64,000 nt of DNA. It comes from JAEZBP01 sp963832725 (GTDB taxonomy: Bacteria; Myxococcota_A; Polyangia; Polyangiales; Sandaracinaceae). Made by a program: the position numbers and the translations under genes. Below the pieces are notes generated by a model, which was not told the origin of the DNA, made no database searches, and saw only the letters and a list, made by a program, of their open reading frames with translations. The stretch is taken from positions 1,488,001 to 1,552,000 of the forward strand of contig CAWHVG010000005.1 of assembly GCA_963832725.1 (NCBI GenBank). The letters run 5' to 3'. Positions 1 through 8,806 of the stretch are shown here, in pieces (the first letter of the stretch is position 1; each line of letters starts with the position of its first letter).

Positions 1-1748
1 CGCTCGACGCTGGGCGGGACGCCGCGACCGACGCGGGCCTTGGCGACGCCGGCTCCGTGTGTGACCCGCCGTGCTTCGAGGGGGTCGAGTGCGTCGAGGC
101 GGGTGACGGCTACCGCTGCGGGGAGTGCCCCGCGGGCCTCGAAGGCGATGGAGTGATCTGCGTCGAGATCGACGGCTGCGCGGGAAACCCGTGCTTCGCC
201 GGCGTGACCTGCACCGACGTGCCCGCACCCGACACCGGGTTCACCTGCGGCGCCTGCCCGGTCGGGACCGAGGGCGACGGAGTGAGCTGCGTCGACATCG
301 ACGGGTGCGCGGGCGATCCGTGCTTCGCCGGCGTGACCTGCACCGACGTGCCCGCACCCGACATTGGGTTCACCTGCGGCGCCTGCCCGGTCGGGACCGA
401 GGGCGACGGAGTGAGCTGCGTGGACATCGACGGGTGCGCGGGCGACCCGTGCTTCGCGGGGGTGACGTGCACCGACCGGCCGGCGCCCGACACGGGGTTC
501 ACCTGCGGCGCCTGCCCGTCGGGGCTGCAGGGCGACGGTCGCGACTGCACCGAGATCGATGGGTGCGCGGGCGATCCGTGCCTCAACGCCGTGTGCATGG
601 ATGTCCCCGCGCCGGGCACCGGGCACACGTGCGGGACCTGCGCCCCCGGGACGAGCGGCCCCGACTGCGCGGTCCCCGACTGCACGGGCCCTCGATACTG
701 CGCCGGCCCGGTGAGCGGCGCCGCGAGCACGTTCTCGCGCGAGGTCACGTCTGGGGTCAATTACAACGTGGGGCTCTCGAACGCGGTGGACACGCCGAAC
801 GGAGCCGCTGTGGGCTTCACGGCTGCGCTCTGCTGCATCGACGGGACCGGGAGCGCGGGCGTGCTCTTCGCGGACGCCACCCACCGCGTGGTCTCCGTCT
901 TCAGCGGGGCATCCCGCGCCGGGATTCCTCCTGAGCCGGCGCTGAGCTTCGATGGCTCGGTGTTGCATCTCTTCGACCCGTTCGCGGCCTACGCGACTCG
1001 GCGCACCGTGAACCCGACGTCGCTCGCGCTGGGATCGCCGGCGAGCGTCGCGCTGTCGGGGCGTGATTGGCCCCCCGCCGTGGTGCCGCGTCCCGGCGGT
1101 CACATGGCGCTGGTGGGGGAGCCGGGCACGGGGCCCCGGATCCGCCGCTTCAACGCCGCTTTCGGCGCGCCGGTCTCGACGACCCTCGTAGGCTCCCCCC
1201 TCGCCATGCCGGCGCTCTCGACGACCTGCGGCGGCAACGCCCTCGGCGTGTGGCTCGGCTCGACCACCACCGGCACCCTCCTGACGCGCGCGTTCAATCG
1301 CGAGGCGACGCCCCTCAACCCAGCCGGCAGCGTGCCGGACGCGGAGCCCGCGTATGGGTACTTCTTGTCCAGAGCCTATCGCGTCAGCTTCGACGGGCGG
1401 CTCGTGGTCGTGGCCGTCCACGATGCCGTGCTCGAGCTCCGCGCCGATGGGAGCCTCGTGCGACGGACCCCCGTCCCGGGCGTCCTCGCGGCGGCGGGCA
1501 CGAGCGATGGGCTGATCGTGGTGCGACGCAACGCGACGTCGGGCGACGGCTCGCCGGTCGAGCTCGTCGCGCGGGAGACCGGCGCGGTGATCCGGGAGCT
1601 GACCCGCATCCCCACGGGGGCGGGAGGGTACGCGGCGGACGCGGCGGTCGCGATCCATCAGGACGCGAGCGGGGCATCGGTCCACTTCTTCGCGACCTCG
1701 TTCCGAACGCGCAGCAGCATCGTCGGCGCGACGGTCCGCTGCCGCTGA
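1..1748 (+). CDS. EGF-like repeat lipoprotein, 5' end missing
   Basis: The frame is open to the window edge, so the N-terminus is missing. The first visible residues form an Asp-Ala-Gly-rich linker (DAATDAGLGDAGS), the usual spacer behind the lipidated Cys in myxobacterial lipoproteins. Cys-rich EGF-like modules follow (pattern CAGxPCFAGVTCTD...GFTCGACPxGxEGDGVSC), encoded by near-identical 129-bp units starting at 171, 300, 429 and 558. The last ~345 residues have no Cys-rich repeats and read as beta-strand-rich, perhaps a propeller (inference). Likely an exported surface protein that binds other proteins or carbohydrate; ligand unknown. The stop is at 1746-1748. Downstream is a mobile-element region, so no operon partner is visible. 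Confidence 0.85.
   Translation, partial: LDAGRDAATDAGLGDAGSVCDPPCFEGVECVEAGDGYRCGECPAGLEGDGVICVEIDGCAGNPCFAGVTCTDVPAPDTGFTCGACPVGTEGDGVSCVDIDGCAGDPCFAGVTCTDVPAPDIGFTCGACPVGTEGDGVSCVDIDGCAGDPCFAGVTCTDRPAPDTGFTCGACPSGLQGDGRDCTEIDGCAGDPCLNAVCMDVPAPGTGHTCGTCAPGTSGPDCAVPDCTGPRYCAGPVSGAASTFSREVTSGVNYNVGLSNAVDTPNGAAVGFTAALCCIDGTGSAGVLFADATHRVVSVFSGASRAGIPPEPALSFDGSVLHLFDPFAAYATRRTVNPTSLALGSPASVALSGRDWPPAVVPRPGGHMALVGEPGTGPRIRRFNAAFGAPVSTTLVGSPLAMPALSTTCGGNALGVWLGSTTTGTLLTRAFNREATPLNPAGSVPDAEPAYGYFLSRAYRVSFDGRLVVVAVHDAVLELRADGSLVRRTPVPGVLAAAGTSDGLIVVRRNATSGDGSPVELVARETGAVIRELTRIPTGAGGYAADAAVAIHQDASGASVHFFATSFRTRSSIVGATVRCR
171..670 (+). repeat. 129-bp tandem repeat encoding EGF-like modules
   Basis: Four head-to-tail units begin at 171, 300, 429 and 558 (exact 129-bp, 43-codon period). 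Units 2 and 3 are nearly identical, pointing to recent duplication or gene conversion; unit 4 diverges in its second half. The period is a multiple of three, so copy-number change keeps the frame. Confidence 0.9.
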
Positions 1749-2164
1749 CGTCGTCGCTCCCGCGGCGGGTCGCGATGATGACCCAACGATCATCTTCATG
1801 GTCGACCCCGTCGCGGTGGACCGAAGCGATGTCACGCGCTCCTCTCTCGGGCCTGGTGCGGATAGGGAGCGTAGGCCGCATAAGGCCATTTCACCCGCTC
1901 GCTGGCGCACTCTCGAGGTCGTTGCGCGTTCGCGCACTGCGGACGGCCCGGTAACGGTTCGCGGCGTCGATGCACGCGATCTCAAGGTCCCGTCGTGGAT
2001 GCTGCGCGCCGGGGCGGCGGCGATCACGATCGCGAGCGCGGCCACGGTCGATGTCCGAACGCTCCGCGCGTTGATCGGGCTCGCGCAGACATGCGGAACC
2101 GACAAGGGCGAAGCACGGAACGATAGCGTCCCTCCCCAGCGCAAGCGCGCGAAGGGAGGACAAC
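1749..2164. other. Non-coding junction into the mobile-element region
   Basis: No convincing gene. It contains ggagcgtaggccgcataa at 1866-1883, which recurs exactly at 8807-8824 downstream of the IS91-like transposase. It is therefore probably a leftover IS terminus. The right end carries a strong ribosome binding site (gggagga, about 2154-2160) for the GTG at 2165. Confidence 0.5.
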
Positions 2165-3370
2165 GTGAAGCAGACGACCCTGGCGATCGATCTCGACCGC
2201 CGAAGCAAGCCTCCGGTGACGCCCCCGGCGGGGCACCGACGACGACTCGTCGAGCTGATGGCGGCGGCGATCGTCGCCGTGCACCGAGTGAGCAAAGAAG
2301 GCGAGCGCGAGGACGGCGTGCGTAGCACGAGGCCAGCGCGGGTCGGCGCGTACGTCTACGGGCGCCGGCCGCAACAGGTCCGCGTGGTCGACGGCCTCCT
2401 CCGAAAGAGCCAACGTTCGCCCGTCGCGCCCGAGCAGGCGCGGGTGTTCCTGCGTGATCATCACGAGGGCTACATCGACTGGACGAACTACGAGGACAAC
2501 CAGCGGAGCATCCGCAACAACGGTCGAGGATGGGAGCGGGACGAGAGCATCGGTCCCGCGCGGAGAGGTCAAGGGCTGTTGACGGGTCTGCTCCGGTGCG
2601 CCCGGTGCGGCCGCAAGCTCCACGTGCGCTACTGGGGCAAGAGCGGGACGAGCGCGCGCTATCTCTGCCAGGGCGACTACGAGTCCGGCGGCAGTTACTG
2701 CCTCGCCTTCGGCGGACGTCGCGTCGACAAGCGTGTCACCGTCGAGGTGCTGGGCGTGCTTTCCCCGCTCGGCATCGAAGCCAGCACCGAGGCAATCCGT
2801 CGGCTCGAGGGCGAGGACGACGGGCGGCGTGCGTTGCTCGACAAGCAGCTCGAACAGGTCGAGTACGAGGCGAGGCGCGCATTCGAGCAGTACGACCGCT
2901 CGATGCGCGCAACCGTCTCGTCGCCGCCGAGCTCGAAGCGCGGTGGAACGAGAAGCTGCACGAAGTCGACGCGGTCAAGAGCGCGATCGCGCAGCTCGAC
3001 GATACTCACCGGCCGCTGAACGATGCCGAGCGCGCCGAGCTTCGCTCGCTCGGCACGCATTTCGCCGATGTCTGGAGCAGCCCCAGCTGCCCCCCGGAGC
3101 TGAAGAAGAAGATCGTACGCACGGTCATCGCTCAACGCGGCCGCCGCCCACGCCGGAGTCAGCGACACGACCATCCGGCGGCTCGTCGAGGCGGGCCTCC
3201 TGCCATGCAACCAGGTCACACCGCGAGCGCCATGGGAGATCCGCCGCGTGGATCTGGATGTGCCCCCCGTGCGCAGCATCGTCGATCACCTACGCAAAAC
3301 CGGAAAGATCGAGCTGACGAGGGGTGCTGCTGGCGGTCAGCAGCACCTCTTTGACCAAGAAACCGAGTGA
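2165..3370 (+). pseudogene. Large serine recombinase remnant (C-terminal half) fused to a small accessory ORF
   Basis: A GTG behind a strong ribosome binding site opens a ~55-residue helical leader (VELMAAAIVAVHR), which I recall as a small ORF upstream of such recombinases. It then runs directly into recombinase sequence at about 2336 (VGAYVYGRRP), followed by the zinc beta-ribbon (LLRCARCGRKLHVRYWG, then YLCQGDY...YC) and the coiled-coil. The N-terminal resolvase domain with the catalytic Ser is absent. The frame breaks near 2905 and again near 3135, after which a helix-turn-helix-like tail (VSDTTIRRLVEAGLLPC) runs to a stop at 3368-3370. A second decayed copy lies at 10853-11380 on the other strand. 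Not functional as a recombinase. Confidence 0.75.
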
Positions 3371-3396
3371 AGCGCAAGGCCAGGCATCGTGAGTGA

Positions 3397-3930
3397 TCAT
3401 TCAGCCGCAAGTCGGAGCCAAATCGCTGGTGCACCGTCACCGAGCCGCCGCGCGGCGAACGCAAACCCGCTTCGTGCGAGCCGCCGGTGGCGCGACTCGA
3501 TGGCCCGCGTCGCGAGGCGGGTGAGGGCCAGCGCCAGCTCGTGGTCGAACGCCGCCCGAACCCGCAGCCCGAACGGAAGCGAGAGCACCCACTGCCTCAC
3601 GCGAACGCCCTCTGGGAACACTCGCTGAGCCAGGTGGCGCGCCCGCGCCGTCATCCGCCGGCCGCAGCAGCGCGGGCAGAATCCGCGCCCTTTGCACGAC
3701 AGGCCCGTCACTCGCGTCAGGCCGCAGCCCTCGCACTCGAAGCGCGCGCAGCCCGCCGCGAGCCGGCCACAGTCGAGGTAGCCTTCGAGCTCTCGGACGA
3801 CGAAGCGCGGCAGTGGCGCCCCCAGGCGCTCGCGCTCCTCGAGGAAGCTCGCCAGGTGGATCCGCAGGAGCCTGTGCAGCGCGTTGCGCTCCGGGTCGAG
3901 CGGGCTCGTGTCCGGTCGGGGCGAAGCCAC
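3397..3930 (-). pseudogene. IS91-like transposase, N-terminal part (IS copy 1)
   Basis: The reading starts at GTG 3930 and shows the IS91-type zinc-binding domain: an N-terminal helical region, CARFECEGCGLTRVTGLSCKG, then GFCPRCCGRRM. It ends where the HUH nuclease motif should begin. Compared with copy 2 (9025-10385), a base change near 3470 shifts frame and homology stops at about 3408. Upstream identity continues to about 4060, the probable element end (gctcacgagcgtcagggcgc in both copies). This is a truncated element of about 650 bp abutting the recombinase remnant. Confidence 0.8.
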
Positions 3931-4060
3931 GCGGCCGCCCTCAGCAGCGCACGGACCGGTCCTCGGGGACGTGATCTCGCGCAGCTGCGCGACCCGATCG
4001 GCGAGGGTGGCCGCCGATCGGCGAAGCCTCCGCCGATCTCTGGCTCACGAGCGTCAGGGC
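3408..4060 (-). mobile_element. Truncated IS91-like element, copy 1
   Basis: Boundaries come from alignment by eye with copy 2. Shared sequence begins at cgcaagtcggagcc (about 3410 and 9858) and stops just after gctcacgagcgtcagggcgc (about 4060 and 10517). The 3' half, including the HUH nuclease and the far terminus, is missing. Confidence 0.65.
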
Positions 4061-4296
4061 GCACGCGCAACGACGGCGCGCCTCCGCCGCCTGCGGGGCG
4101 CCTGACGCGTGAACGGCATCACCGCGGCGGATAGGACTTCGCAGCAGGAGAAATCGGCGCCGCCGAGACGGCCGGGGGTCAACCCAGAGCCGAGTCGCGG
4201 TGCCGCAGCGAGCGCGCGAGCGCGCCGAGCCTCACGGCGGCGTGGGCGCCGGCGGACACCTCGGATCATCCACCTCGGCGCCGGAGGGCCAACCGC

Positions 4297-4640
4297 CGCG
4301 AACTGAGCCGCGGCCGGGTTCGAGGCGATCACCGAGGGCGCGTCGCGCTGTGCGTCCGACGCCGCGAGGTGACGCGCCAGCTCCGCGGCCGAGCCGGCCG
4401 CTCCTCCGCCAACGATGAACCCGCGAGGGGGCGTGCGGATCACCGCCGCGACGGGGTGCGTGTCGTCGTCCTCGGGCGTGGCGAGGAGCGGAGGCCCGCC
4501 GGGCGGACGCCAACCGTCGCGCATCGAGCATGCGACGCCGACCATGAGGTTGAGCTCGCTCTCGCGTGGCTCCCAAAGAGGGCGCGCGCGATCGAGGAAG
4601 GCGCCCGCGTCAACGCTGCTCTCGCAGCTCCATGATCTCG
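4297..4640 (-). pseudogene. GNAT acetyltransferase-like N-terminal fragment
   Basis: One minus-strand frame reads FLDRARPLWEPRESELNLMVG, then ACSMRDG and HPVAAVIRTPPRGFIVGG. This resembles the N-terminal region of a GNAT family in which the acetyl-CoA-binding half follows later. No second half is found, the start codon is lost, and the frame continues without sense toward 4054. I read it as a fragment of a host gene cut by the IS91-like element. The family call rests on recalled similarity only. Confidence 0.4.
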
Positions 4641-4739
4641 AGAGTGCCGCGCGCGCAGCGCGAAGGGGAGCCCCGCGTTGCCCCCCATCGTGGTGAGGAG
4701 GCATGGACGAACGCCGCCCCTCCTCGGGCGTGAGCTGGT

Positions 4740-5020
4740 CACCACCCTTACGCGGAGGGCAAGCCGCTCGGCCGCCAGCGCGGTCGCGTCATGCTCGACG
4801 GGTGGATCCGCCAGCGGACGATCAACGCCAGCGCCGGAGCGTTGCCGCCGCCGCCCCTCGCGCGCCGGCTTCCCTCCAAGGCCTGGTCGAAGGGCTGCTC
4901 CAGCCGTTCGACACGCGGATCGCGACGGCCGAAGAGGTCCTCGACGTGCTCATGCCGCTCGCGTCGCTGCGCGGCGACGCGGAGCTGGCCGCGCGCATCG
5001 TGGCCAAGGGGGCGCCGTAG
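4740..5020 (+). pseudogene. Unidentified gene fragment with a frame break
   Basis: Two frames join into one plausible reading: HHPYAEGKPLGRQRGRVMLDGW and IRQRTINASAG, then after a shift near 4845 SLQGLVEGLLQPFDTRIATA, EEVLDVLMPLASLRGDAELA and a stop at 5018-5020. Third-position G+C is high in each segment. Family not recognised. A further ~38-codon reading (GIVVATDSQLGEGVTLA, shifting to KPITLDEHELLSEVR) ends at 5154. Both may be parts of one integrated element. Confidence 0.3.
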
Positions 5021-5352
5021 AGGGCCCGGGTGCGGTGGATGGGCCGTGCATGCGGGATCGTGGTCGCCACCGACTCTCAACTCGGGGAGGGCGTCACGCT
5101 CGCGCGAAGCCCATCACGCTCGACGAGCACGAGCTGCTCAGCGAAGTGCGATGAGGGTCACGGCACGTTGAACCCGTCGGTTGTAGGATTGAAAGCTCGC
5201 GCGTAAAATGAAGCACTGGTGCCCCTATTCGGTGATCTGAATCGGTACGCGGGAGGGCTCTACATGGGGGTGAGCGCGTACCCACGGCAGCGACTCGGAC
5301 GAGGACCATGGCCACGATAGGCGGCAAAGGAGCGTTCTCGGCGCCGGTCGAC

Positions 5353-6419
5353 CTAAATCGGGTCCGCCTGCAGGCGCTCCTCGGCGCGATGGACGACGCG
5401 CTGCGCCGACTCTCTGTTCGAGCAGGTACGACACCGCGGGCAGCGGCGCGCCCGCCTCGAGGAGGTGGGTCGCGCGGCCGTGGCGGAAGTCGTGGTGGCT
5501 CACATGTCCCGCCAGGTGTCCCGGGACACCGGCCGGGAGCGCTGCCTTTCGGAGCTGGGTCCGGGTGTTGAGCTCCTCGAAGATCGGACCCTCGTCGGGA
5601 CAGACCGCGTCGAGCGCTGCGCGCGCCTTCGCCGTGAGCGGCACCGTCCGGCCGTAGTCGGCCTTGTCGGCCTCGCCGCGGATGTGGAGCTCGCTCGCGC
5701 CCCGGTGGTAGTCGCGGGGCGCTTCGAGGCGGAGTAGGGTGCCGATCCGGAGGCCGGTCTCCCACAGCACCCGGTAGAGCGCGCGACACGGCCGGGGCGC
5801 CCCGACGCCGCGCTCGCGACGTCGCACGGTCTCGGGCAGCCCTTCGATGATCGCCTCGGCCTGCTCCGGCGTGAGGTCGACGCGGACCTTGGTCAGCACC
5901 TTCTTGCCGGCACCCTTCGGCGGCCGCGGCACCTTCGGGGCGGCGGCGAGGTAGCCGACGTCGGCGCGAGCGCACCAGCGGAGGAGCGTCTGCAGCGCGC
6001 TGCACTCCTTCGCGACGGTGGAGGCGCTCGCGTGCTTCAGGCGGGAGGCGACGTAGGCCGCGAGCCTGCGCTGACTCGCGAGCTCGGCGGCGTCGCGGAA
6101 GAACGGGACCCAGTGCGTGCGCCCGTAGAGCGTCCACGTGTCGACGGTGGCCTCGCGCTTCTCGTGCTCCATCGCGTCGATCCAGTTCGCGATCACCGTC
6201 TTGGCCGGCGTGCTGGCGAGCGCGGAAGGGTGCACCACCTCCGTCGGGCCCGTCATCTCCCTTTCGTAGATCTCCGCGGCCCGGAGGAGAGCTTCCGCTC
6301 GAATCTCGCGTGCGCGTCGACCGGCTAACGCGATCACCCGAGGGCTTCCGGAACCGGACGAGGAAGATGCCCGTTCGGGGGTCTCGACGGATTGTCCACG
6401 CTTCGTCCTTTCGAGCCAT
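5353..6419 (-). pseudogene. Tyrosine recombinase (phage-type integrase), catalytic-Tyr segment deleted
   Basis: The start is ATG 6419: an N-terminal AP2-like strand region (WTIRRDPRTGIFLVRFRKPS). The frame then breaks near 6315 and resumes at RAEALLRAAEIYEREMTGP. A core-binding SAM-like domain follows, then the catalytic domain: ETGLRIGTLLRL (first Arg), a beta-hairpin with the likely Lys (RGEADKADYGRTVPL), and HHDFRHGRATHLLEAG (HxxR). After AVSYLLE the segment that should hold the second His and the nucleophilic Tyr is missing, and the frame jumps to a normal tail (ESAQRVVHRAEERLQADPI) with a stop at 5353-5355. The enzyme should be inactive. The upstream DNA-binding reading (6410-6560) looks like its excisionase-type partner. 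Confidence 0.8.
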
Positions 6420-6560
6420 GCTCGGATGTCCTCTCGGTCGTAGCGTAGACACGTCCCGATGCGGACGCGCGGCACGTAGGGGGCCACGTGCCGGTCGAAG
6501 GTGCGGAGGCAGACACGGCACGCCGTCGCGGCCACGAGGTGCACGGCGCGGCGGGCCCGG
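6390..6560 (-). CDS. Excisionase-like helix-turn-helix protein, now fused in frame to the integrase
   Basis: The minus strand reads CRVCLRTFDRHV, then VPRVRIGTCLRYDREDIRAW and LE. This matches the winged-HTH excisionase/HTH_17 layout, where a helix recognises DNA and a strand pair forms the wing. A plausible GTG start lies near 6550 (VHLVAATACRV). The reading passes over the integrase ATG at 6419 and stays open into the integrase core because of the frame break near 6315. The ancestral state was probably two short overlapping genes, xis then int. The N-terminus competes with the plus-strand frame at 6488-6781. Confidence 0.5.
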
Positions 6561-6781
6561 CGTACGTCGCCCGGGTGCTCGAGCACTGGCGCGAGACCGG
6601 CGCCCGCGACCTCATCATCGGCCGCCGCGCGCACGAGCTCGACGACGAGGACCCGGACCACTGGCGGCCGCCCGCGCAGATCGCCGAGCACCGGGCGGAT
6701 ACGCCGACCGGCATGGACGAGGCGTGGTGGCTCGCCGGCGGAACGCCTCCGGCCGAGGTGGTCGAGGCGATTGTCCGGTAG
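6488..6781 (+). CDS. Small acidic hypothetical protein
   Basis: A 97-codon frame with nearly all third positions G or C reads YVARVLEHWRETGARDLIIG, then RRAHELDDEDPDHWRPP and GMDEAWWLAGGTPPAEVVEAI. The amino-acid texture is protein-like and a bidirectional terminator hairpin lies about 95 bp downstream at 6877, which together support a real gene. The first ~20 codons overlap the excisionase-like reading on the other strand, so the true start may be internal. No family recognised; probably cargo of the decayed element. Confidence 0.45.
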   Translation: MPVEGAEADTARRRGHEVHGAAGPAYVARVLEHWRETGARDLIIGRRAHELDDEDPDHWRPPAQIAEHRADTPTGMDEAWWLAGGTPPAEVVEAIVR

Positions 6782-6876
6782 ACGGGCGCGCGACGCTCGC
6801 GAATTCTTGTTTGAATACGGTCGCTTGCGCCAACTCGGCCGCGCCGCTTGCCTCGGCGAGCGGCGCCCCGTAGAGC

Positions 6877-6915
6877 AAAAGCCGCGGGAGGATGGAACCC
6901 TCACCGCGGCTTTTT
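6877..6915. terminator. Bidirectional rho-independent terminator
   Basis: An 11-bp perfect stem, aaaagccgcgg and ccgcggctttt, surrounds a 16-nt loop. The A-run on the left and T-run on the right allow termination in both directions. It separates the small acidic gene from the tiny membrane protein at 7020. Confidence 0.75.
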
Positions 6916-7019
6916 GAATCGCGACCGGCGTGCGGTGCACGACTCACCTGGTTGGCTTGTGGCAAGGCACGGGCCGGCTGTCAACCGCGCTGCACGTGGT
7001 CGCACGAAAGGACACGTGT

Positions 7020-7169
7020 ATGCAGCGCAGACAGAAAGACTTCCTCGAGATCACGACCAGCCGTGTCCGCGTCGTCGCCGGCGGCGCGAGTGCGCGGATG
7101 GTGGCCACCGTCGGTAGCCTCGCGCTGGTTGCGTGGCTCTGGTGGATGGGCTGGCTCCTTCTGAAGTAG
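7020..7169 (+). CDS. Tiny single-span membrane protein (49 aa)
   Basis: ATG 7020 follows a ribosome binding site (gaaagga, about 8 nt upstream). A basic/polar head (MQRRQKDFLEITTSRVRVVA) leads into one hydrophobic helix with several Trp (LALVAWLWWMGWLLL) and ends in Lys. Predicted topology is N-in with one span. It shares size and layout with the next tiny protein at 7471 (polar head containing LEI, then glycines, then one helix). No known family; could be a toxin-like or membrane-stress peptide, but nothing in the sequence proves that. Confidence 0.55.
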   Translation: MQRRQKDFLEITTSRVRVVAGGASARMVATVGSLALVAWLWWMGWLLLK

Positions 7170-7470
7170 CGCGCCATCCACGAATTCGTCCACCGCCTTC
7201 GTTGGCCGAAATCGTCAACAAATACGAGCGATTGGAGCCATGATTCCCCAATCCACAGCCCTTAATACGAGAGCGGTGGAGGTGACGGCGAACTAATTGC
7301 TAAGCGCCAGAAACAGCGGAAGCCACGCAAGGGCTCGCACCCCAGGTGGCTCCGCCAGTCGTGACCGGCGTGCGGCCGACGACTCCCAACCCGTTTCTGC
7401 CATCGGCAGGCGCGGGCGTCAATCCGCGCGCCGACCTCCACGGCTGGCCCTCGAACACCGGAGGTCCACC

Positions 7471-7602
7471 ATGGCCAATCGGAGAAGCAACGACTCCCTC
7501 GAGATCGTCGGTCCGACGTGGCGCCTCGGCGTCCGCGGCACCGTTCCGGTCATCGGCGTCGTCATCGTGGTGATCGTCATCGTGATCACCCACATGCTGT
7601 AG
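7471..7602 (+). CDS. Tiny single-span membrane protein (43 aa)
   Basis: ATG 7471 sits 6-7 nt behind a good site (ggagg at about 7460). A polar head (MANRRSNDSLEIVGPTWRLG) precedes a strongly hydrophobic Val/Ile helix (VIGVVIVVIVIVITHML). A strong hairpin terminator begins 10 nt after the stop. The architecture parallels the 49-aa protein at 7020, suggesting a related pair. Function unknown. Confidence 0.55.
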   Translation: MANRRSNDSLEIVGPTWRLGVRGTVPVIGVVIVVIVIVITHML

Positions 7603-7611
7603 CTCGAGCGG

Positions 7612-7641
7612 GGCCGGAGCAGTCACCCGGCTGCTCCGGCC
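7612..7641 (+). terminator. Hairpin terminator after the 43-aa protein
   Basis: A perfect 11-bp stem (ggccggagcag and ctgctccggcc) encloses an 8-nt loop. There is no long T-run, so it may need Rho or act as an RNA 3'-end stabiliser. Confidence 0.6.
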
Positions 7642-7779
7642 GTCCGCGCAACCGGCGCCCGCCCGTGCCGATACCCCGGGCATGACCTGGCACTTCCCCA
7701 GACCCGGGGTGCTTCCCCAAGGGCTGGCAGGGTCTGGGTCCTGGCACGTTGCAGGGTGGCGAGATCGGCCGGGCGTGCG

Positions 7780-8376
7780 TCACGCCACGCGCACGAACTT
7801 ACGGGGCATGTTCCATTTCCGGGGGGCCTCCTGCCACCTGTCACCGCCCCAACTCATGAGGAGAGCCATGACGGCCTCGGCACCGCTGTCACTTATAAGA
7901 AACGCGGGTTGCCAGGAGGTACGCAGTTTCATCGTGAGCTGACGATAGCGTTGGACCTGGTCCGCGGTGGACTGGCGGATTCCGATCCATTCGACGTCCT
8001 CCCACCGGTATTCCCTCGTGCGAAGACCCCACGGGCTGGAAAAGCAGCCGAACCCGTCCGGTGTGCGGACGAAGAAGCGCCGTCTGTGGTTGAGCCAGAG
8101 GAATCCCGCGGCGGCGGCGAACAAGGCCCCCGCCGCGACGCCGATCGCGATGGTCGGAACCACCCAGTTTGGTTCGTGTGCCAGACCCACGAGCCCCATG
8201 ACTACCGAGAACAATCCAACCGCGCCGAGCGCGGCGGCGATCAAAACGTTCCATGTCTTTGATGTCGAGGTGGGCTCGACGCTCAACATGCACGGAATTC
8301 CGTTCCCGTCCACTTGCGTGCCGGTGAGGATGACCCCGCCACTGACCGTCCGTCCCGCTAGCCTGTGCTGTTGCAT
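7780..8376 (-). CDS. Two-span membrane protein with PH-like cytoplasmic domain
   Basis: Two hydrophobic helices (VLIAAALGAVGLFSVVMGLV and VVPTIAIGVAAGALFAAAAG) lie close together. A soluble part follows, starting with NHRRRFFVRTPDGFGCFSSP and continuing with EYRWEDVEWIGIRQ. A hairpin of two helices followed by a basic strand-rich domain resembles bacterial PH/YdbT-like proteins (inference). The start is uncertain: ATG 8376 gives 198 aa, ATG 8289 gives 169 aa starting MLSVEPTSTSK. It is flanked upstream by a duplicated 39-bp sequence (8461-8546) and downstream by a related motif near 7698. Function unknown. Confidence 0.55.
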   Translation of the reverse strand: MQQHRLAGRTVSGGVILTGTQVDGNGIPCMLSVEPTSTSKTWNVLIAAALGAVGLFSVVMGLVGLAHEPNWVVPTIAIGVAAGALFAAAAGFLWLNHRRRFFVRTPDGFGCFSSPWGLRTREYRWEDVEWIGIRQSTADQVQRYRQLTMKLRTSWQPAFLISDSGAEAVMALLMSWGGDRWQEAPRKWNMPRKFVRVA

Positions 8377-8460
8377 TCGATGGGGACGATAGCCTGACCT
8401 TCGTGCGTCGGTCGACCGTGGCGCACGGCTCCACCACGACCAACGAAACGAACGACCAAC

Positions 8461-8546
8461 GAACGAACGACCTGACCCGGGGTGTTTCCTCGTTCTTCCT
8501 GCCACCCGAACGAACGACCTGACCCGGGGTGTTTCCTCGTTCTTCC
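8461..8546. repeat. 39-bp direct repeat upstream of the membrane protein
   Basis: Two identical 39-bp copies (8461-8499 and 8508-8546), separated by 8 bp, share the core cctgacccggggtgtttcct. They are preceded by acga-rich simple repeats. A related core, gacccggggtgcttcccc, occurs at about 7697-7714 beyond the 3' end of the same gene. Could be operator-like sites or a replication-slippage product. Confidence 0.7.
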
Positions 8547-8806
8547 CGGTCGCCGCCGCCGATCCGGGTTTCGGCCGGGCCCGCGCCATCGGTTGCCAGT
8601 CGCCGCGAGCCGCTGCTCGGCCGTTCCCACCCTCAGGCTGGGGCGCGCAAGCGCGGCCGAAACGTCGTCCGGCGCGAGACGGACGCACCCATGCCAGCCC
8701 GGGCGGTGTGCAGGCTCCGAACTCCCGTCGTCGGTGCGATCAACAGGGAGGGTCGGCGCACGTCACGGCGTGCCAGCGGCGCATGGCGTCGGTCCCTCGG
8801 AGCGTA

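Noticed and set aside
5353..6419. Active prophage
   Set aside because: Only a damaged integrase and excisionase-like HTH remain; no capsid, terminase or tail genes nearby.
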